Below, piece by piece: positions 1 to 8,164 of a stretch of DNA of 33,051 bases (positions within the stretch are counted from its first letter, which is position 1; each line of letters starts with the position of its first letter). Origin of the DNA: an uncultured Hungatella sp. (GTDB lineage Bacteria; Bacillota; Clostridia; Lachnospirales; Lachnospiraceae); NCBI GenBank assembly GCA_949879025.1, contig CATLBO010000030.1, positions 1 through 33,051 of the forward strand. The letters run 5' to 3'. The notes beneath the pieces were generated by a model. It saw only the letters and a program-made list of their open reading frames with translations, did not search any database and had not been told where the DNA came from. A program made the translations under genes and the position numbers.

Positions 1-444
1 TCTTTTATTAGTAAATATAATTAGGTTTACTAACTTACTATTACTAAATCAAAACTTTTTCTTGTTTTGTTTACTTGCTTTTGTTTACTTTCCTCGTCAG
101 CAAAAAAGTAATCCTTTTAAAGATCTGCCGCACACACTTATAATAGGCCATCGTCCGTTTCCCATACTCCCTTTTTCAACAGTGACAACTATAACAAGTT
201 GAATAGGGCAAATCCCGCAAATCAAAAATGCCCTGGAACATTTATACTGCTCCAGAGCATTTTTACATTATTGAATGACAGATTGGTTGATATTTATCCA
301 AGCCGAAAGCCTTTTTCCTTTCTGGAAACGACGATTATCAGAAGATACTCCTGTCTTTTCCGCCCATTCCAACATTCTTTTTCTTATATGCGCAGAAGCA
401 CAAAAGCATTTATTGGTCTGGAAAACTGTAGTAAATCTCCTATT
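1..444. other. AT-rich gene-free left end
   Basis: I see no convincing gene here. Short open frames exist but lack ribosome sites and resemble no family. The only clear structure is the hairpin at 225-264. The AT-rich character continues into the two genes to the right, so this is probably the downstream flank of the same acquired segment. No integrase, tRNA or attachment site is visible. Confidence 0.5.
225..264 (-). terminator. Bidirectional terminator-like hairpin
   Basis: The arms AATGC-C-CTGGA and TCCAG-A-GCATT pair with one internal mismatch around a 13-base loop. A T run follows on both strands. It lies about 180 bases past the stop of the winged-helix gene and would end the minus-strand transcript of the two-gene unit. 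It could also stop plus-strand readthrough. Confidence 0.6.
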
Positions 445-1773
445 TCAGACAGTAGACGTTTGCTTAAATAGTTTATTCATCTTCTGATCTAGAGATTCAA
501 TCTTCTGAAGAATCAAGTTGAGTTTTATATCTTGATAGTTATTGTTTAACAATCCTGCATAATAATCACTTATATATTTCGATAGTCCTGTTTCACTGTA
601 AAAATGTTCCCGAATCATTTCTGAAGAAAAAGCTTTACCTACATAAAAATTAGATAGCATAACTAGAGACTTCATTGCGTTCTGCATTTCATCCGAATCA
701 GAGAAGTTATAGTCATGAAAACGTTGCGAACAATCTATGCTCCAACGACATACATAATTTTCCATTACATCTTTTAAGAAGTCTTCACATAACCGTGAAT
801 TACTTTTTTCCAATATACGAACTGGTTTCATAGCATTATAATGTATCAAAAATTTCTCTGTTTTTTCCGAAAAACAACTAGTAGTATAGTTATTGATCAT
901 TGAATCATATAATAAGTGTCTCCATTTGCAGTCCTCCAAGTTTATATCGTTTTGTTTTGAAAAGAACTGACTCATGATATTTTGTTGAAATTGTATAATT
1001 GGTGTATTATGTACTATTCCGTCATTATCATTAGCTTTTATATATTGAAGCCAGTTACTGTCACTTTTGTCTAAGTAACGGATAATGTCTACATCTATCA
1101 TACCATTTTTAACTTTGTCTGAAGTTTTATAGTTACCTATTTCTGCCTTATCTTTTGTAAAAAAATCTACCATTTTATATAATTCTGTTTGTTCTTCTAA
1201 ATAATCTGCATTATTTATAAAGCATGTATTATTTTCTGCTATCTTTTTTTCAATAAAGGCCTGTCCGTTCAAAGTTAATTGGTAAAAGCTTCTTCTGTCT
1301 ACTCCATATCGAACTACTCCTCCTGCCTCCTCTAGCTCTCTCATCTGCTGGCTTAAATGAGTGGAAGATATCTCAAGCGCCTGAGAAATCACTTTGTGCT
1401 GGCTTCCTGGATTATTATATAAGTATGTAAGAATTTTATGGTTTAACTTTTTGGAAAATAATGCAGACATTCTAATATCAATATCATTTTTAACCTTTGA
1501 CTTATGCTCTAACACTCCGGTGATAAATACAAGCCCAACTATAGTCCCTATTTGATAAGAAATATCATGCTCAATATAGCTTTCTAAAAGCTTTTTGTAT
1601 CTCTTAAATAAATGCAGTTCTTTATCTAATTCCTCTTTTTTATTATTGATATATAATTCTGTCAATTCATATGTAAGTTCTTCCTGAAAAGCATTTAATA
1701 ATTCCCTTTTTTGGGAATCGTTTGTATCTGTTAACCCTTTTTTCAAAGCTGTATACTTATCTTTATTTAACAT
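445..1773 (-). CDS. Winged helix-turn-helix protein of unknown role
   Basis: The 442-residue protein has a MarR/ArsR-like winged helix at about residues 103-176. A recognition-helix stretch (SSTHLSQQMRELEEAGG) is followed by a wing with VDRRSFYQLT. The N-terminal 100 residues are helical and charged, with a short hydrophobic patch near 73-88. The C-terminal 260 residues match nothing I recognise and end in a probable coiled coil. MarR-type proteins are usually 140-180 residues, so this is a winged helix inside a larger protein. The start has a strong AGGAGG site 8 bases upstream. It lies 143 bases after the nitrilase-like gene on the same strand and is probably cotranscribed. A perfect inverted repeat just before its ribosome site suggests autoregulation. 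DNA binding is inferred from the fold; the ligand or signal is unknown. Confidence 0.7.
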   Translation of the reverse strand: MLNKDKYTALKKGLTDTNDSQKRELLNAFQEELTYELTELYINNKKEELDKELHLFKRYKKLLESYIEHDISYQIGTIVGLVFITGVLEHKSKVKNDIDIRMSALFSKKLNHKILTYLYNNPGSQHKVISQALEISSTHLSQQMRELEEAGGVVRYGVDRRSFYQLTLNGQAFIEKKIAENNTCFINNADYLEEQTELYKMVDFFTKDKAEIGNYKTSDKVKNGMIDVDIIRYLDKSDSNWLQYIKANDNDGIVHNTPIIQFQQNIMSQFFSKQNDINLEDCKWRHLLYDSMINNYTTSCFSEKTEKFLIHYNAMKPVRILEKSNSRLCEDFLKDVMENYVCRWSIDCSQRFHDYNFSDSDEMQNAMKSLVMLSNFYVGKAFSSEMIREHFYSETGLSKYISDYYAGLLNNNYQDIKLNLILQKIESLDQKMNKLFKQTSTV

Positions 1774-1792
1774 ATAGCATTCATCCTCCTAT

Positions 1793-1819
1793 GATAGTGC
1801 AGGATAATCCTGCACTATC
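1793..1819. promoter_or_regulatory. Perfect 13+1+13 inverted repeat upstream of the winged-helix gene
   Basis: GATAGTGCAGGAT and ATCCTGCACTATC are exact reverse complements around a single A. The site ends about 3 bases before the AGGAGG of the downstream gene, within the 143-base gap of the two-gene unit. No T run follows on either strand, so it is not a normal terminator. An operator for the winged-helix protein, or an mRNA hairpin controlling access to the ribosome site, is most likely. Confidence 0.65.
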
Positions 1820-1916
1820 TACTATATGGGTCTAATTTATGAAGCACAAAAATAACACTTCATAAAAATATCATCTGTAATAAATATATTAATCATTTAA
1901 TAAATTATTACCTCTT

Positions 1917-3299
1917 TTATCCAAATGGCAGATCAAAAGTGAAAACACAGCGTCCGCAGTCTCTTTCTTCTCCATTGCAACAACTCTGCTCTTTTCTATT
2001 ACACCTAAATATGCCATCTGGTAATTCCGACTTTTTTCCGCATCTCAAGAAAAAGCCTATTGGCTCTAATTTCTTATTATTTGCTCCATTTAAATTTGCA
2101 ACTGAGCAAGTATTGATCCAACAAACGCAGCAATCAGCTGATCTGCAACACTGTACTATTTCCTGAAAATCGTAGTTTCCTGTAGAAAAAGATGGAATAA
2201 TGAGCAATGTAACTTTTAAAATATTTAAGACCATTTGTATATACTCTATCATCAATGCATCTTTACATATTAAAATTGCAATCCGTCCAACCCCATCACA
2301 GTGAATCAAGCTTATTTTTTTCTCAGGCTGTATATCTTCCAGGTATCTCTCATCTTTGCTTATTGTATATAAAAAAGGATGTTGCTTTTCCTGCTGAATT
2401 ACAATATCACCCTGTTCATTAAATACAGTTACTATATTATGGTGATTGCTCCATATAGATGGAAAAACTATTAATGGACAATTTTCGCAACCATCATCAG
2501 GAAATTCGGAAAAAATCTCCTTAAAATTCTCTTCTATTTGATGATTTCCAAGCATCTCCGGCATAATTGCAATATCCACTTGATGCTTTTTTAGTTCAAC
2601 ATTTAGCTTTAACATGTTTTCTTCTATTATTTCTTTATCTTCTATATCTGTTATTGAAAAATATCCAATGCCATTTCTAGTTTCCTTTGTCCAATTTAAG
2701 TTTCCCTGATTTGTTAATGGACACATTCCTATCTTCAAGGCTTTTCTTTTTCTTGCAGTACTAAATGTGTCATCTGATAAGAACTGATTCCATATCTCAT
2801 ATCCATTTGTTTTGTTCATATCAATAAAATAAAAGAAGTTTAAATAATTGATAAGACCATTGTAATGGCAGGAACCTCGGTTACTATGTTCCCAAGAGCA
2901 TTTTACTCTTGGCAACAACTGAACTTTTGTCTGATCGGCATTAGAATTTATCCCCTTTATCGCCTCTTTTGTAACATAGTTCTCTATGTACTTTGACATG
3001 CTACTATCTAAAATAGTTAGTAGCAAAACCAAGAGCTGTTTGTCGTACTCCTCCTTTTTTCCCATAACAACTGCACGAAGCTGTTCTAAAAGTTCCTTAC
3101 TGCATAATGAATCCGACATCTGTACAATATGACCATTATAAAATAGTGTCGGAAAAAATTTTTTTACATCTTTATTAATTTCCTCCCATCTTTCTGGCTC
3201 CAAGGCGCTATATCGCTCAAAAAAAGGCTCATCTGTACAATCCAGAGCAGTTCTAATCAGAAAAGCAAACATATTGAACATATATTTTAAAGAAAACAC
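1917..3299 (-). CDS. Nitrilase-superfamily (carbon-nitrogen hydrolase-like) protein with unknown N-terminal half
   Basis: The 460-residue protein has a carbon-nitrogen hydrolase fold from about residue 187 onward. The expected Glu-Lys-Cys triad is visible: E248 in AIMPEML, K305 in QQEKQHPF and C345 in ILICKDAL, followed by IIPSFS. Nitrilase-family enzymes hydrolyse nitriles or amides, but the substrate cannot be read here. Residues 1-185 are helical and unrecognised. The C-terminal 45 residues are Cys-rich (RCNRKEQSCC, CGRC). The start is GTG, with AGGAAGGGG about 12 bases upstream; ATGs at residues 7 and 10 are alternatives. It is the first gene of a probable two-gene unit. Standalone nitrilase domains are mostly metabolic, but class 1 UG reverse transcriptases (DRT1-type defence) also carry a C-terminal nitrilase domain. 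No reverse-transcriptase motif is seen here. Confidence 0.75.
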   Translation of the reverse strand: MFSLKYMFNMFAFLIRTALDCTDEPFFERYSALEPERWEEINKDVKKFFPTLFYNGHIVQMSDSLCSKELLEQLRAVVMGKKEEYDKQLLVLLLTILDSSMSKYIENYVTKEAIKGINSNADQTKVQLLPRVKCSWEHSNRGSCHYNGLINYLNFFYFIDMNKTNGYEIWNQFLSDDTFSTARKRKALKIGMCPLTNQGNLNWTKETRNGIGYFSITDIEDKEIIEENMLKLNVELKKHQVDIAIMPEMLGNHQIEENFKEIFSEFPDDGCENCPLIVFPSIWSNHHNIVTVFNEQGDIVIQQEKQHPFLYTISKDERYLEDIQPEKKISLIHCDGVGRIAILICKDALMIEYIQMVLNILKVTLLIIPSFSTGNYDFQEIVQCCRSADCCVCWINTCSVANLNGANNKKLEPIGFFLRCGKKSELPDGIFRCNRKEQSCCNGEERDCGRCVFTFDLPFG

Positions 3300-3352
3300 G
3301 AGATATCACATCCCCTTCCTGCTAAATAGCTAACGCTTTCATTAATACTTGT

Positions 3353-3380
3353 ATTATAACATTCTTCTTGAATATTTCAA
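3353..3380 (-). promoter_or_regulatory. Sigma-A promoter of the nitrilase/winged-helix unit
   Basis: On the minus strand TTGAAA (3375-3380) is separated by 16 bases from a perfect TATAAT (3353-3358). The start codon lies about 50 bases further on. This is the only strong promoter seen upstream of the pair. Confidence 0.65.
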
Positions 3381-3390
3381 TACATTGATC

Positions 3391-3425
3391 ATAAATTAAT
3401 AATTGATTTATAATAAATTAATAAT
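3391..3425. repeat. Pair of 13-bp direct repeats above the promoter
   Basis: ATAAATTAATAAT occurs at 3391-3403 and again at 3413-3425, a start-to-start spacing of 22 bases or about two helical turns. The pair lies just upstream of the -35 element. It could be an activator or repressor site or an UP-like element. The high AT content makes chance similarity possible. Confidence 0.4.
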
Positions 3426-3681
3426 AAAATGCCAAACTACTCTTATAAAGCAAAATTTGACATCTTTTAAAAAACACCACAAAACAGTCTGCATAGTCAT
3501 TGTAAGGATCATACTTACTGAGTCGCATAGATAAATCTTGCTATCCCCATGACAGAATGAGACTAAGAGTTGCGGCAAATCATGGCAGGGCTAAAATATA
3601 TATTTAGAATCCTGATCTCCAGCATAGAATCATATACAGTAAAAGGCCAAAACGCTACGCTCCACAGCAGTTCTAGAAGAT
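3426..3681. other. Gene-free spacer
   Basis: No gene, repeat or conserved structure is apparent between the repeat pair above the nitrilase promoter and the terminator of the aldo/keto reductase. Base composition shifts from AT-rich to the mixed composition of the rest of the window, so one edge of the acquired segment may fall here. Confidence 0.4.
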
Positions 3682-3717
3682 CAAAAAAGAAAAGTACCTC
3701 TCAAAGAGATACTTTTC
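3682..3717 (-). terminator. Rho-independent terminator of the first aldo/keto reductase
   Basis: On the minus strand, GAAAAGTA-T-CTCT pairs with AGAG-G-TACTTTTC around a 3-base loop, with one internal mismatch. A TTTTCTTTTTT tract follows. It starts about 25 bases after the stop of the gene at 3743. Confidence 0.85.
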
Positions 3718-3742
3718 CACACAAGTTTGCCATTTTTAGTCT

Positions 3743-4861
3743 TTATTTGTCATAATGCTCTGAAACTGCTTTCAAATGCTCGATGATCGGCAGATGCTGC
3801 GGGCAAATGCTTTCACACTGGCCGCACCCGATGCAGTCTCCTGCCCTGCCGAATTTATCTGCCAGCTGTTTGTAATTCGTTATATTGGCTGTCCATCCTT
3901 TGTCCTCTGATTCCCGCATATCTTCATTGTAAAGGGAAAAATACTGGGGTATGGCAATCTTGGACGGGCACCCGTCGGTACAGTAGGAACACCCGGTGCA
4001 TGGTACTGCCGTAGCCTCATTGATTATGTCTGCCGCTTTCTTCACAAGTTCCTTCTCTTCTTCATTAAAAGGCTGGAAGTCTTCCATATACTGCGTATTG
4101 TCCTCTAACTGCTCCAGGCTGCTCATGCCGGACAGCACCATTATCACATTATCCAGGGAAGCTGCAAACCTTACTGCCCAGGAAGGCACTGACATGTCCG
4201 GCGCATAATCCTTGAAAAGTTTCTCCGCCTGCTGGGGAACTGCAGCCAGCGTACCGCCCTTTACCGGTTCCATGACAATCACCGGAATTCCATGCTTTTT
4301 TGCTGTCTCATAACACTTGCGGGATTGAATCCACGGACTCTCCCAGTCAAGGTAATTAATCTGCAGCTGCACAAACTCCATATCCGGATGATCTGTTAAA
4401 ATCCGATCCAGAAGCTGGGCATTGTCATGGAAAGAAAATCCCATATGCTTTACAAGTCCCTGTTCCTTTTTCTGGCGCAGCCAGTTAAAACAGTCAAACC
4501 TTTCATACTTTCCATAGCTGCTCTCGGAGATCCCGTGAAGGAGGTAGTAGTCAAAATACTCCGCTCCTGTCTTGGCCTGCTGCTCATGGAACACCTTGTC
4601 CCGATCCTCCAGGCTATTAAAAAAACCTGAATGAAGCTTTGTGGCCAGCGTAAATTTATCTCTGGGATAGCGGCTTACCAATGCTTCCTTTGCCACATTC
4701 TCACTGTTAAACCCACAGTACATCCATGCCGTATCAAAATAGGTGAAACCTTTTTCAATAAAATGATCCACCATTTTCTTTACCTGTTCCACATCAATAT
4801 TTGCCTGGTCTGCTTTGTCAAGAAGCGGCAGCCTCATCAGTCCAAAACCTAATTTCTTCAT
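3743..4861 (-). CDS. Aldo/keto reductase with C-terminal 4Fe-4S ferredoxin domain
   Basis: This 372-residue protein is predicted to reduce aldehydes or ketones in the cytoplasm. The aldo/keto reductase barrel shows the tetrad D43, Y48, K75 and H109. Two cysteine clusters follow near the C-terminus, CTGCSYCTDGCP and CIGCGQCESICP, typical of the clostridial subfamily with a ferredoxin-like tail. That subfamily may take electrons from Fe-S clusters as well as NAD(P)H. The start at MKKLGFG has AAGGAGGGG 6 bases upstream; an in-frame upstream ATG lacks a ribosome site. The gene stands alone with its own terminator. The protein at 12323 is a diverged paralogue with the same layout. The substrate is unknown. 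Confidence 0.9.
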   Translation of the reverse strand: MKKLGFGLMRLPLLDKADQANIDVEQVKKMVDHFIEKGFTYFDTAWMYCGFNSENVAKEALVSRYPRDKFTLATKLHSGFFNSLEDRDKVFHEQQAKTGAEYFDYYLLHGISESSYGKYERFDCFNWLRQKKEQGLVKHMGFSFHDNAQLLDRILTDHPDMEFVQLQINYLDWESPWIQSRKCYETAKKHGIPVIVMEPVKGGTLAAVPQQAEKLFKDYAPDMSVPSWAVRFAASLDNVIMVLSGMSSLEQLEDNTQYMEDFQPFNEEEKELVKKAADIINEATAVPCTGCSYCTDGCPSKIAIPQYFSLYNEDMRESEDKGWTANITNYKQLADKFGRAGDCIGCGQCESICPQHLPIIEHLKAVSEHYDK

Positions 4862-4942
4862 AATGTTCCCCTCCTTTTCGAATTCTCTGTCTATTATAGG
4901 CGATTTTACATGCAGGAACAACTACTTTACATCTATATCTGT

Positions 4943-4961
4943 CTATGCCTTTCAGGCATAG
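4943..4961. promoter_or_regulatory. Small palindrome upstream of the aldo/keto reductase
   Basis: CTATGCC and GGCATAG form a perfect 7-bp inverted repeat around TTTCA, about 80 bases upstream of the start at 4861. It partly resembles the CTATGC-NN-TTTCAC motif found at three promoters in the right half of the window. An operator is possible. There is no T run, so it is not a good terminator. Confidence 0.35.
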
Positions 4962-5013
4962 GGTTCTCCATTACAAATTAATAACAGTTATCCCCCATAA
5001 GTCTCTTCCGACT

Positions 5014-5910
5014 TTAAATCTCATAAATCTGTCTGCCGTCTAGCCAGGAATACAGATTCTCAAACACAATATCCGCTCTTTGTTCCATAGACTCTACAGA
5101 GGCAAAGGCAATGTGAGGCGTCACTATGATGTTAGGGCAGCAAAACAGCGGATGATCGGAAGGAATCGGCGGCTCTGTCTCAAAAACATCACAGGCAGCC
5201 CCTGCAATGACTCCCTCCTTCAGCGCCTGGGCCAGAGCCCTGCTGTCCACGACTCCGCCTCTTGCCGTATTAATCAAAACAGCGCTTTTCTTCATAAGAC
5301 CCAGCTGCGCCTCCCCAATCAGCCCTCTGGTGCTCTCTGTCAGCGGACAGTGCAGCGACACAATATCCCCATCCCTTAAAAGTTCCTCCAAAGACACCTG
5401 ATGTTCAATGGCTGAATCAGATACAGTGCTCCTGCTGTATGCGATTACCCTGCACCCAAAAGCTCTGCAGAGAGCAGCTACCCGCTTCCCGATTGCCCCT
5501 GCTCCTATAATTCCCACAGTCCTCCCACACAGAAGATTTCCCACCAGTCCGTCCTTTGTCCCGCCTCTGCGGCACCTGTTCTCAGCCTCCCCCACATTTC
5601 GCAAAAGCTGAATCATAAAGCTGATGCACAGTTCTGCCACTGCCTCCGTGGCATAGCCTGAAGCATTGCTTACTGCAATCCCCCGCTTCTTTGCCTCTGC
5701 CACCGGGATATGGTCAACCCCGGTAAATGCCACATCAATAAACTTCAGAGAAGTGGCAGCCTCCAGAACAGAAGGGGCCAAAGGCATATTGGCCAGCATC
5801 ACCACATCCGCATTGCGGCACCTGTCCGCCTGAATCTGGGGCTCCTCATTCTTTTCATATGCGACAAACTTATGGCCCATAGCCTCCAGCCTGCGGGCAT
5901 GTTTTTCCAT
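5014..5910 (-). CDS. D-2-hydroxyacid dehydrogenase (N-terminus frameshifted)
   Basis: This NAD-dependent enzyme interconverts 2-oxoacids and D-2-hydroxyacids. The Rossmann motif GIIGAGAIG lies at residues 133-141. The catalytic set is complete: R217 in NTARGG, E246 in FETEPP and H266 in TPHIA. The frame given starts at an internal ATG with no ribosome site. A better start lies at 5956, with AGGAGG 10 bases upstream, 19 bases after the MATE stop. It encodes MKIVLLEGLG, the usual first strand of the family, but a run of five Gs (5925-5929) puts it out of frame. With four Gs the frame joins perfectly. It is the second gene of an operon with the MATE pump. Substrate could be hydroxypyruvate, glyoxylate or another 2-oxoacid. 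Confidence 0.85.
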   Translation of the reverse strand: MEKHARRLEAMGHKFVAYEKNEEPQIQADRCRNADVVMLANMPLAPSVLEAATSLKFIDVAFTGVDHIPVAEAKKRGIAVSNASGYATEAVAELCISFMIQLLRNVGEAENRCRRGGTKDGLVGNLLCGRTVGIIGAGAIGKRVAALCRAFGCRVIAYSRSTVSDSAIEHQVSLEELLRDGDIVSLHCPLTESTRGLIGEAQLGLMKKSAVLINTARGGVVDSRALAQALKEGVIAGAACDVFETEPPIPSDHPLFCCPNIIVTPHIAFASVESMEQRADIVFENLYSWLDGRQIYEI

Positions 5911-5924
5911 AACATCCCCGGATA

Positions 5925-5929
5925 CCCCC
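5925..5929 (-). other. G5 homopolymer causing +1 frameshift
   Basis: On the minus strand the five-G run interrupts the start of the D-2-hydroxyacid dehydrogenase. Removing one G gives LGVSGDVMEK in a single frame from the good start at 5956. It may be a real mutation, a phase-variable tract or a base-calling error. Confidence 0.7.
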
Positions 5930-5975
5930 TAATCCTTCTAACAGCACAATTTTCATTTCAACCGAACCTCCTGAA

Positions 5976-7355
5976 TTATTCTTTCTGACTATCTGATGCA
6001 GACTGTCTGCTTTCCTCATCCCAGAAAAGCAGCCTTTTTCTTTGAACCATATAATATAAAATACCTGTCACATCCGCCAAAAACCACCCAATCGGCACAG
6101 ACCACCAGATTCCTGTCACCCCGACAGCCGGTATCCCGGACAATATGTAAGCCAGCGCCACCCTTGTCCCCAGGGAGATCACCGTAAGCACCACGCTCAT
6201 CCCCGGCTTTCCCAAAGCCCGGTACAATCCGTACAGCAAAAACAGACAGCCAATCCCGCAGTAAAAAGCCCCTTCAATGCGCAGGTACCGGACTCCCTCC
6301 AGAATGGTCTCTGTCTCTCCTGCCTCAATAAACAGAGCCATCAGCGGCCTGGCAAATACCCACACCAGCCCGGACACTGCCAGACAAAAGCCCATGGATG
6401 CTGCCGCTGCCCCTTTCAGCCCTGTCCGAATGCGATCTGCCTTCCTGGCCCCATAATTCTGGGCAATAAATGTAGAGAATGCATTTCCAAAATCCTGCAC
6501 GGGCATGTAGGCAAAGGCGTCAATCTTCACTGCCGCCGCAAACGCTGCCATAACTGTAGGCCCAAAGCTGTTCACCAGCCCCTGAACCATGAGAATCCCC
6601 AGATTCATTACAGACTGCTGAACGCAGGTAAGAATAGAAAACCCGCCGATCTCTTTCACACAGCTCCATCTCACCATTTTTCCCCGGTAAACAGCCTTTA
6701 GCTGAGGGCACCGCATTAGCGCATAAACGCCGATTCCCACCCCGGAAACATACTGAGCAATAACCGTAGCCGCAGCCGCACCTGCCACTCCCTGCTTTAA
6801 TCCCAGAACAAACCACAAATCAAGGATAATATTTAAGACAGCTGAGACAGCCAGAAAAATAAGCGGCACGACCGAATTGCCGACTGCCCGGAGATAAGAC
6901 GCAAAATAATTATACAGAAATGTAGCCATAATCCCGCTGAATATAATCAGCAGATATTGCCGCATAGCATCCCACACTTCCTCAGGCACTCTTAAAAAAA
7001 CCTGAATAAAGTCCAGGCAGGCAAATGCCAGAACATTAAGAAAAACAGCAGCAGTCCCAATAAGCAGAAAGGATGCCTGTATGCTCTCCATCAACCCCTC
7101 TACATCCCTCTGTCCGAAGCGGATGGAAAATAAAGCTCCGCTGCCCATGCACAGTCCCAGAAGGATGGAGGTGAGAAAGGTCATCAGTGTAAACGAAGAG
7201 CCTACGGCTGCCAGCGCATTTTTCCCCAGAAATTGTCCTACAATTAAGGTATCCGCTATATTATAGCACTGCTGCAAAAGATTTCCAAGTATCATAGGAA
7301 CTGCAAACAGCAGCATAGACCTCATAACCGGCCCCTTAGTCAAGTCTTTGTTCAT
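5976..7355 (-). CDS. MATE family efflux transporter
   Basis: The 459-residue inner-membrane protein is predicted to export cationic compounds or drugs using a Na+ or H+ gradient. The N-terminal MATE signature is clear: KGPVMRSMLLFAVPMILGN, then QQCYNIADTLIVGQFLG. The mid-protein repeat has GLVNSFGPTVMAAFAAAVKID and QNYGARKADR. Length fits the family (about 450) and around 12 membrane helices are visible. The start has a GGAG site and is preceded by TTGACT-N17-TATAAT. It leads an operon with the D-2-hydroxyacid dehydrogenase and is divergent from the Lrp regulator at 7602, which may control it. The substrate is unknown. Confidence 0.92.
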   Translation of the reverse strand: MNKDLTKGPVMRSMLLFAVPMILGNLLQQCYNIADTLIVGQFLGKNALAAVGSSFTLMTFLTSILLGLCMGSGALFSIRFGQRDVEGLMESIQASFLLIGTAAVFLNVLAFACLDFIQVFLRVPEEVWDAMRQYLLIIFSGIMATFLYNYFASYLRAVGNSVVPLIFLAVSAVLNIILDLWFVLGLKQGVAGAAAATVIAQYVSGVGIGVYALMRCPQLKAVYRGKMVRWSCVKEIGGFSILTCVQQSVMNLGILMVQGLVNSFGPTVMAAFAAAVKIDAFAYMPVQDFGNAFSTFIAQNYGARKADRIRTGLKGAAAASMGFCLAVSGLVWVFARPLMALFIEAGETETILEGVRYLRIEGAFYCGIGCLFLLYGLYRALGKPGMSVVLTVISLGTRVALAYILSGIPAVGVTGIWWSVPIGWFLADVTGILYYMVQRKRLLFWDEESRQSASDSQKE

Positions 7356-7402
7356 CGCATGTGCTCCTTCGAAATGAAAGTTTTTAATTTCGTTTTGTAT
7401 GT

Positions 7403-7431
7403 ATTATAGGATGCATATTTTCTAAAGTCAA
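7403..7431 (-). promoter_or_regulatory. Sigma-A promoter of the MATE/dehydrogenase operon
   Basis: On the minus strand TTGACT (7426-7431) and TATAAT (7403-7408) are spaced by 17 bases. The start codon at 7355 is about 47 bases downstream. Confidence 0.75.
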
Positions 7432-7471
7432 TCTATAATTTACATTTTGGCTAAGAAATTGTATGACCAGG

Positions 7472-7500
7472 TAGACATCCCCAAAAGTCCATGTTATAAT
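7472..7500 (+). promoter_or_regulatory. Sigma-A promoter of the Lrp-type regulator
   Basis: TAGACA (7472-7477), a 17-base spacer and TATAAT (7495-7500) point towards the gene at 7602, leaving a leader of about 95 bases. It lies back to back with the MATE promoter, about 40 bases apart. One regulator bound between them could control both. Confidence 0.7.
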
Positions 7501-7601
7501 AAAAAGCGTGCTTATGGATACGTATACCAACAATCATTCTGCAGGCTGGCAGCCAGATATAATCCATACGCCATTACCTAATATAAAGAAGGAGAGGCGC
7601 C

Positions 7602-8060
7602 ATGTTTCTTGACAGTTTAGACGCCCTGGATCAGAAAATTATCCGGCTATTAATTGAAAACGCCCGAATCTCTTATTCGGATATCGGGCAAAATGTAGGA
7701 CTGTCGCGGGTGGCTGTAAAGGCCCGCATCCAGGCTCTGGAGCAGCGGGGTATTATCGAAGAATACACAACCATTATCAACCCCCAGAAAATCAGCGGCG
7801 CAATGTCCTGCTATTTTGAGATTGAAACTCTGCCTGACACGTTTGACAAGGTAATTAAAGCATTGGAAGAAAATCAGGTTATCACCCAAATTTACCGGGT
7901 AACAGGAAAAAACAAACTCCATGTCCATGCTGTAGCCTCCTCTAATGAAGAGATGGAACATCTTATTGAGCAGGTAATTGATCCCCTTCCCGGAGTGGTT
8001 AGCTGTGACTGCAACATGATCCTTTCACGGATAAAAGATATTAAAGGGCTGAGGCTGTAA
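7602..8060 (+). CDS. Lrp/AsnC family transcriptional regulator
   Basis: The 152-residue size is typical of the family. The AsnC-type helix-turn-helix covers about residues 6-58 (LDQKIIRLLIENARISYSDI, then GLSRVAVKARIQALEQRGII). The ligand-binding domain follows at about 66-145 (CYFEIETLPDTF, QIYRVTGKNKLHVHAV). Such proteins bind amino acids and form octamers on DNA. The start has AAGGAGAGG 7 bases upstream. It is transcribed away from the MATE/dehydrogenase operon, whose promoter is within 170 bases of its own, so it probably regulates that operon and itself. Confidence 0.92.
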   Translation: MFLDSLDALDQKIIRLLIENARISYSDIGQNVGLSRVAVKARIQALEQRGIIEEYTTIINPQKISGAMSCYFEIETLPDTFDKVIKALEENQVITQIYRVTGKNKLHVHAVASSNEEMEHLIEQVIDPLPGVVSCDCNMILSRIKDIKGLRL

Positions 8061-8164
8061 GGCCAGCTGCCTCTTTCTGCATTGTTAAGAACCGCAAGTC
8101 TTACATTAATTGCTGATATAGTTTTATGCATCTTTAAAGCGCTCTATAAAGCTGCTTATCTCCG

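Noticed and set aside
199..487. Short plus-strand open frames at the left end
   Set aside because: They cross the terminator hairpin, have no ribosome site and show no protein-like pattern.
1917..3299. A reverse transcriptase-nitrilase fusion of the DRT1 type
   Set aside because: The N-terminal half has no YxDD motif or palm-domain pattern and is far too short; only the nitrilase part is supported.
5080..5611. Open frames opposite the D-2-hydroxyacid dehydrogenase
   Set aside because: They are antisense shadows of a clearly conserved coding sequence.
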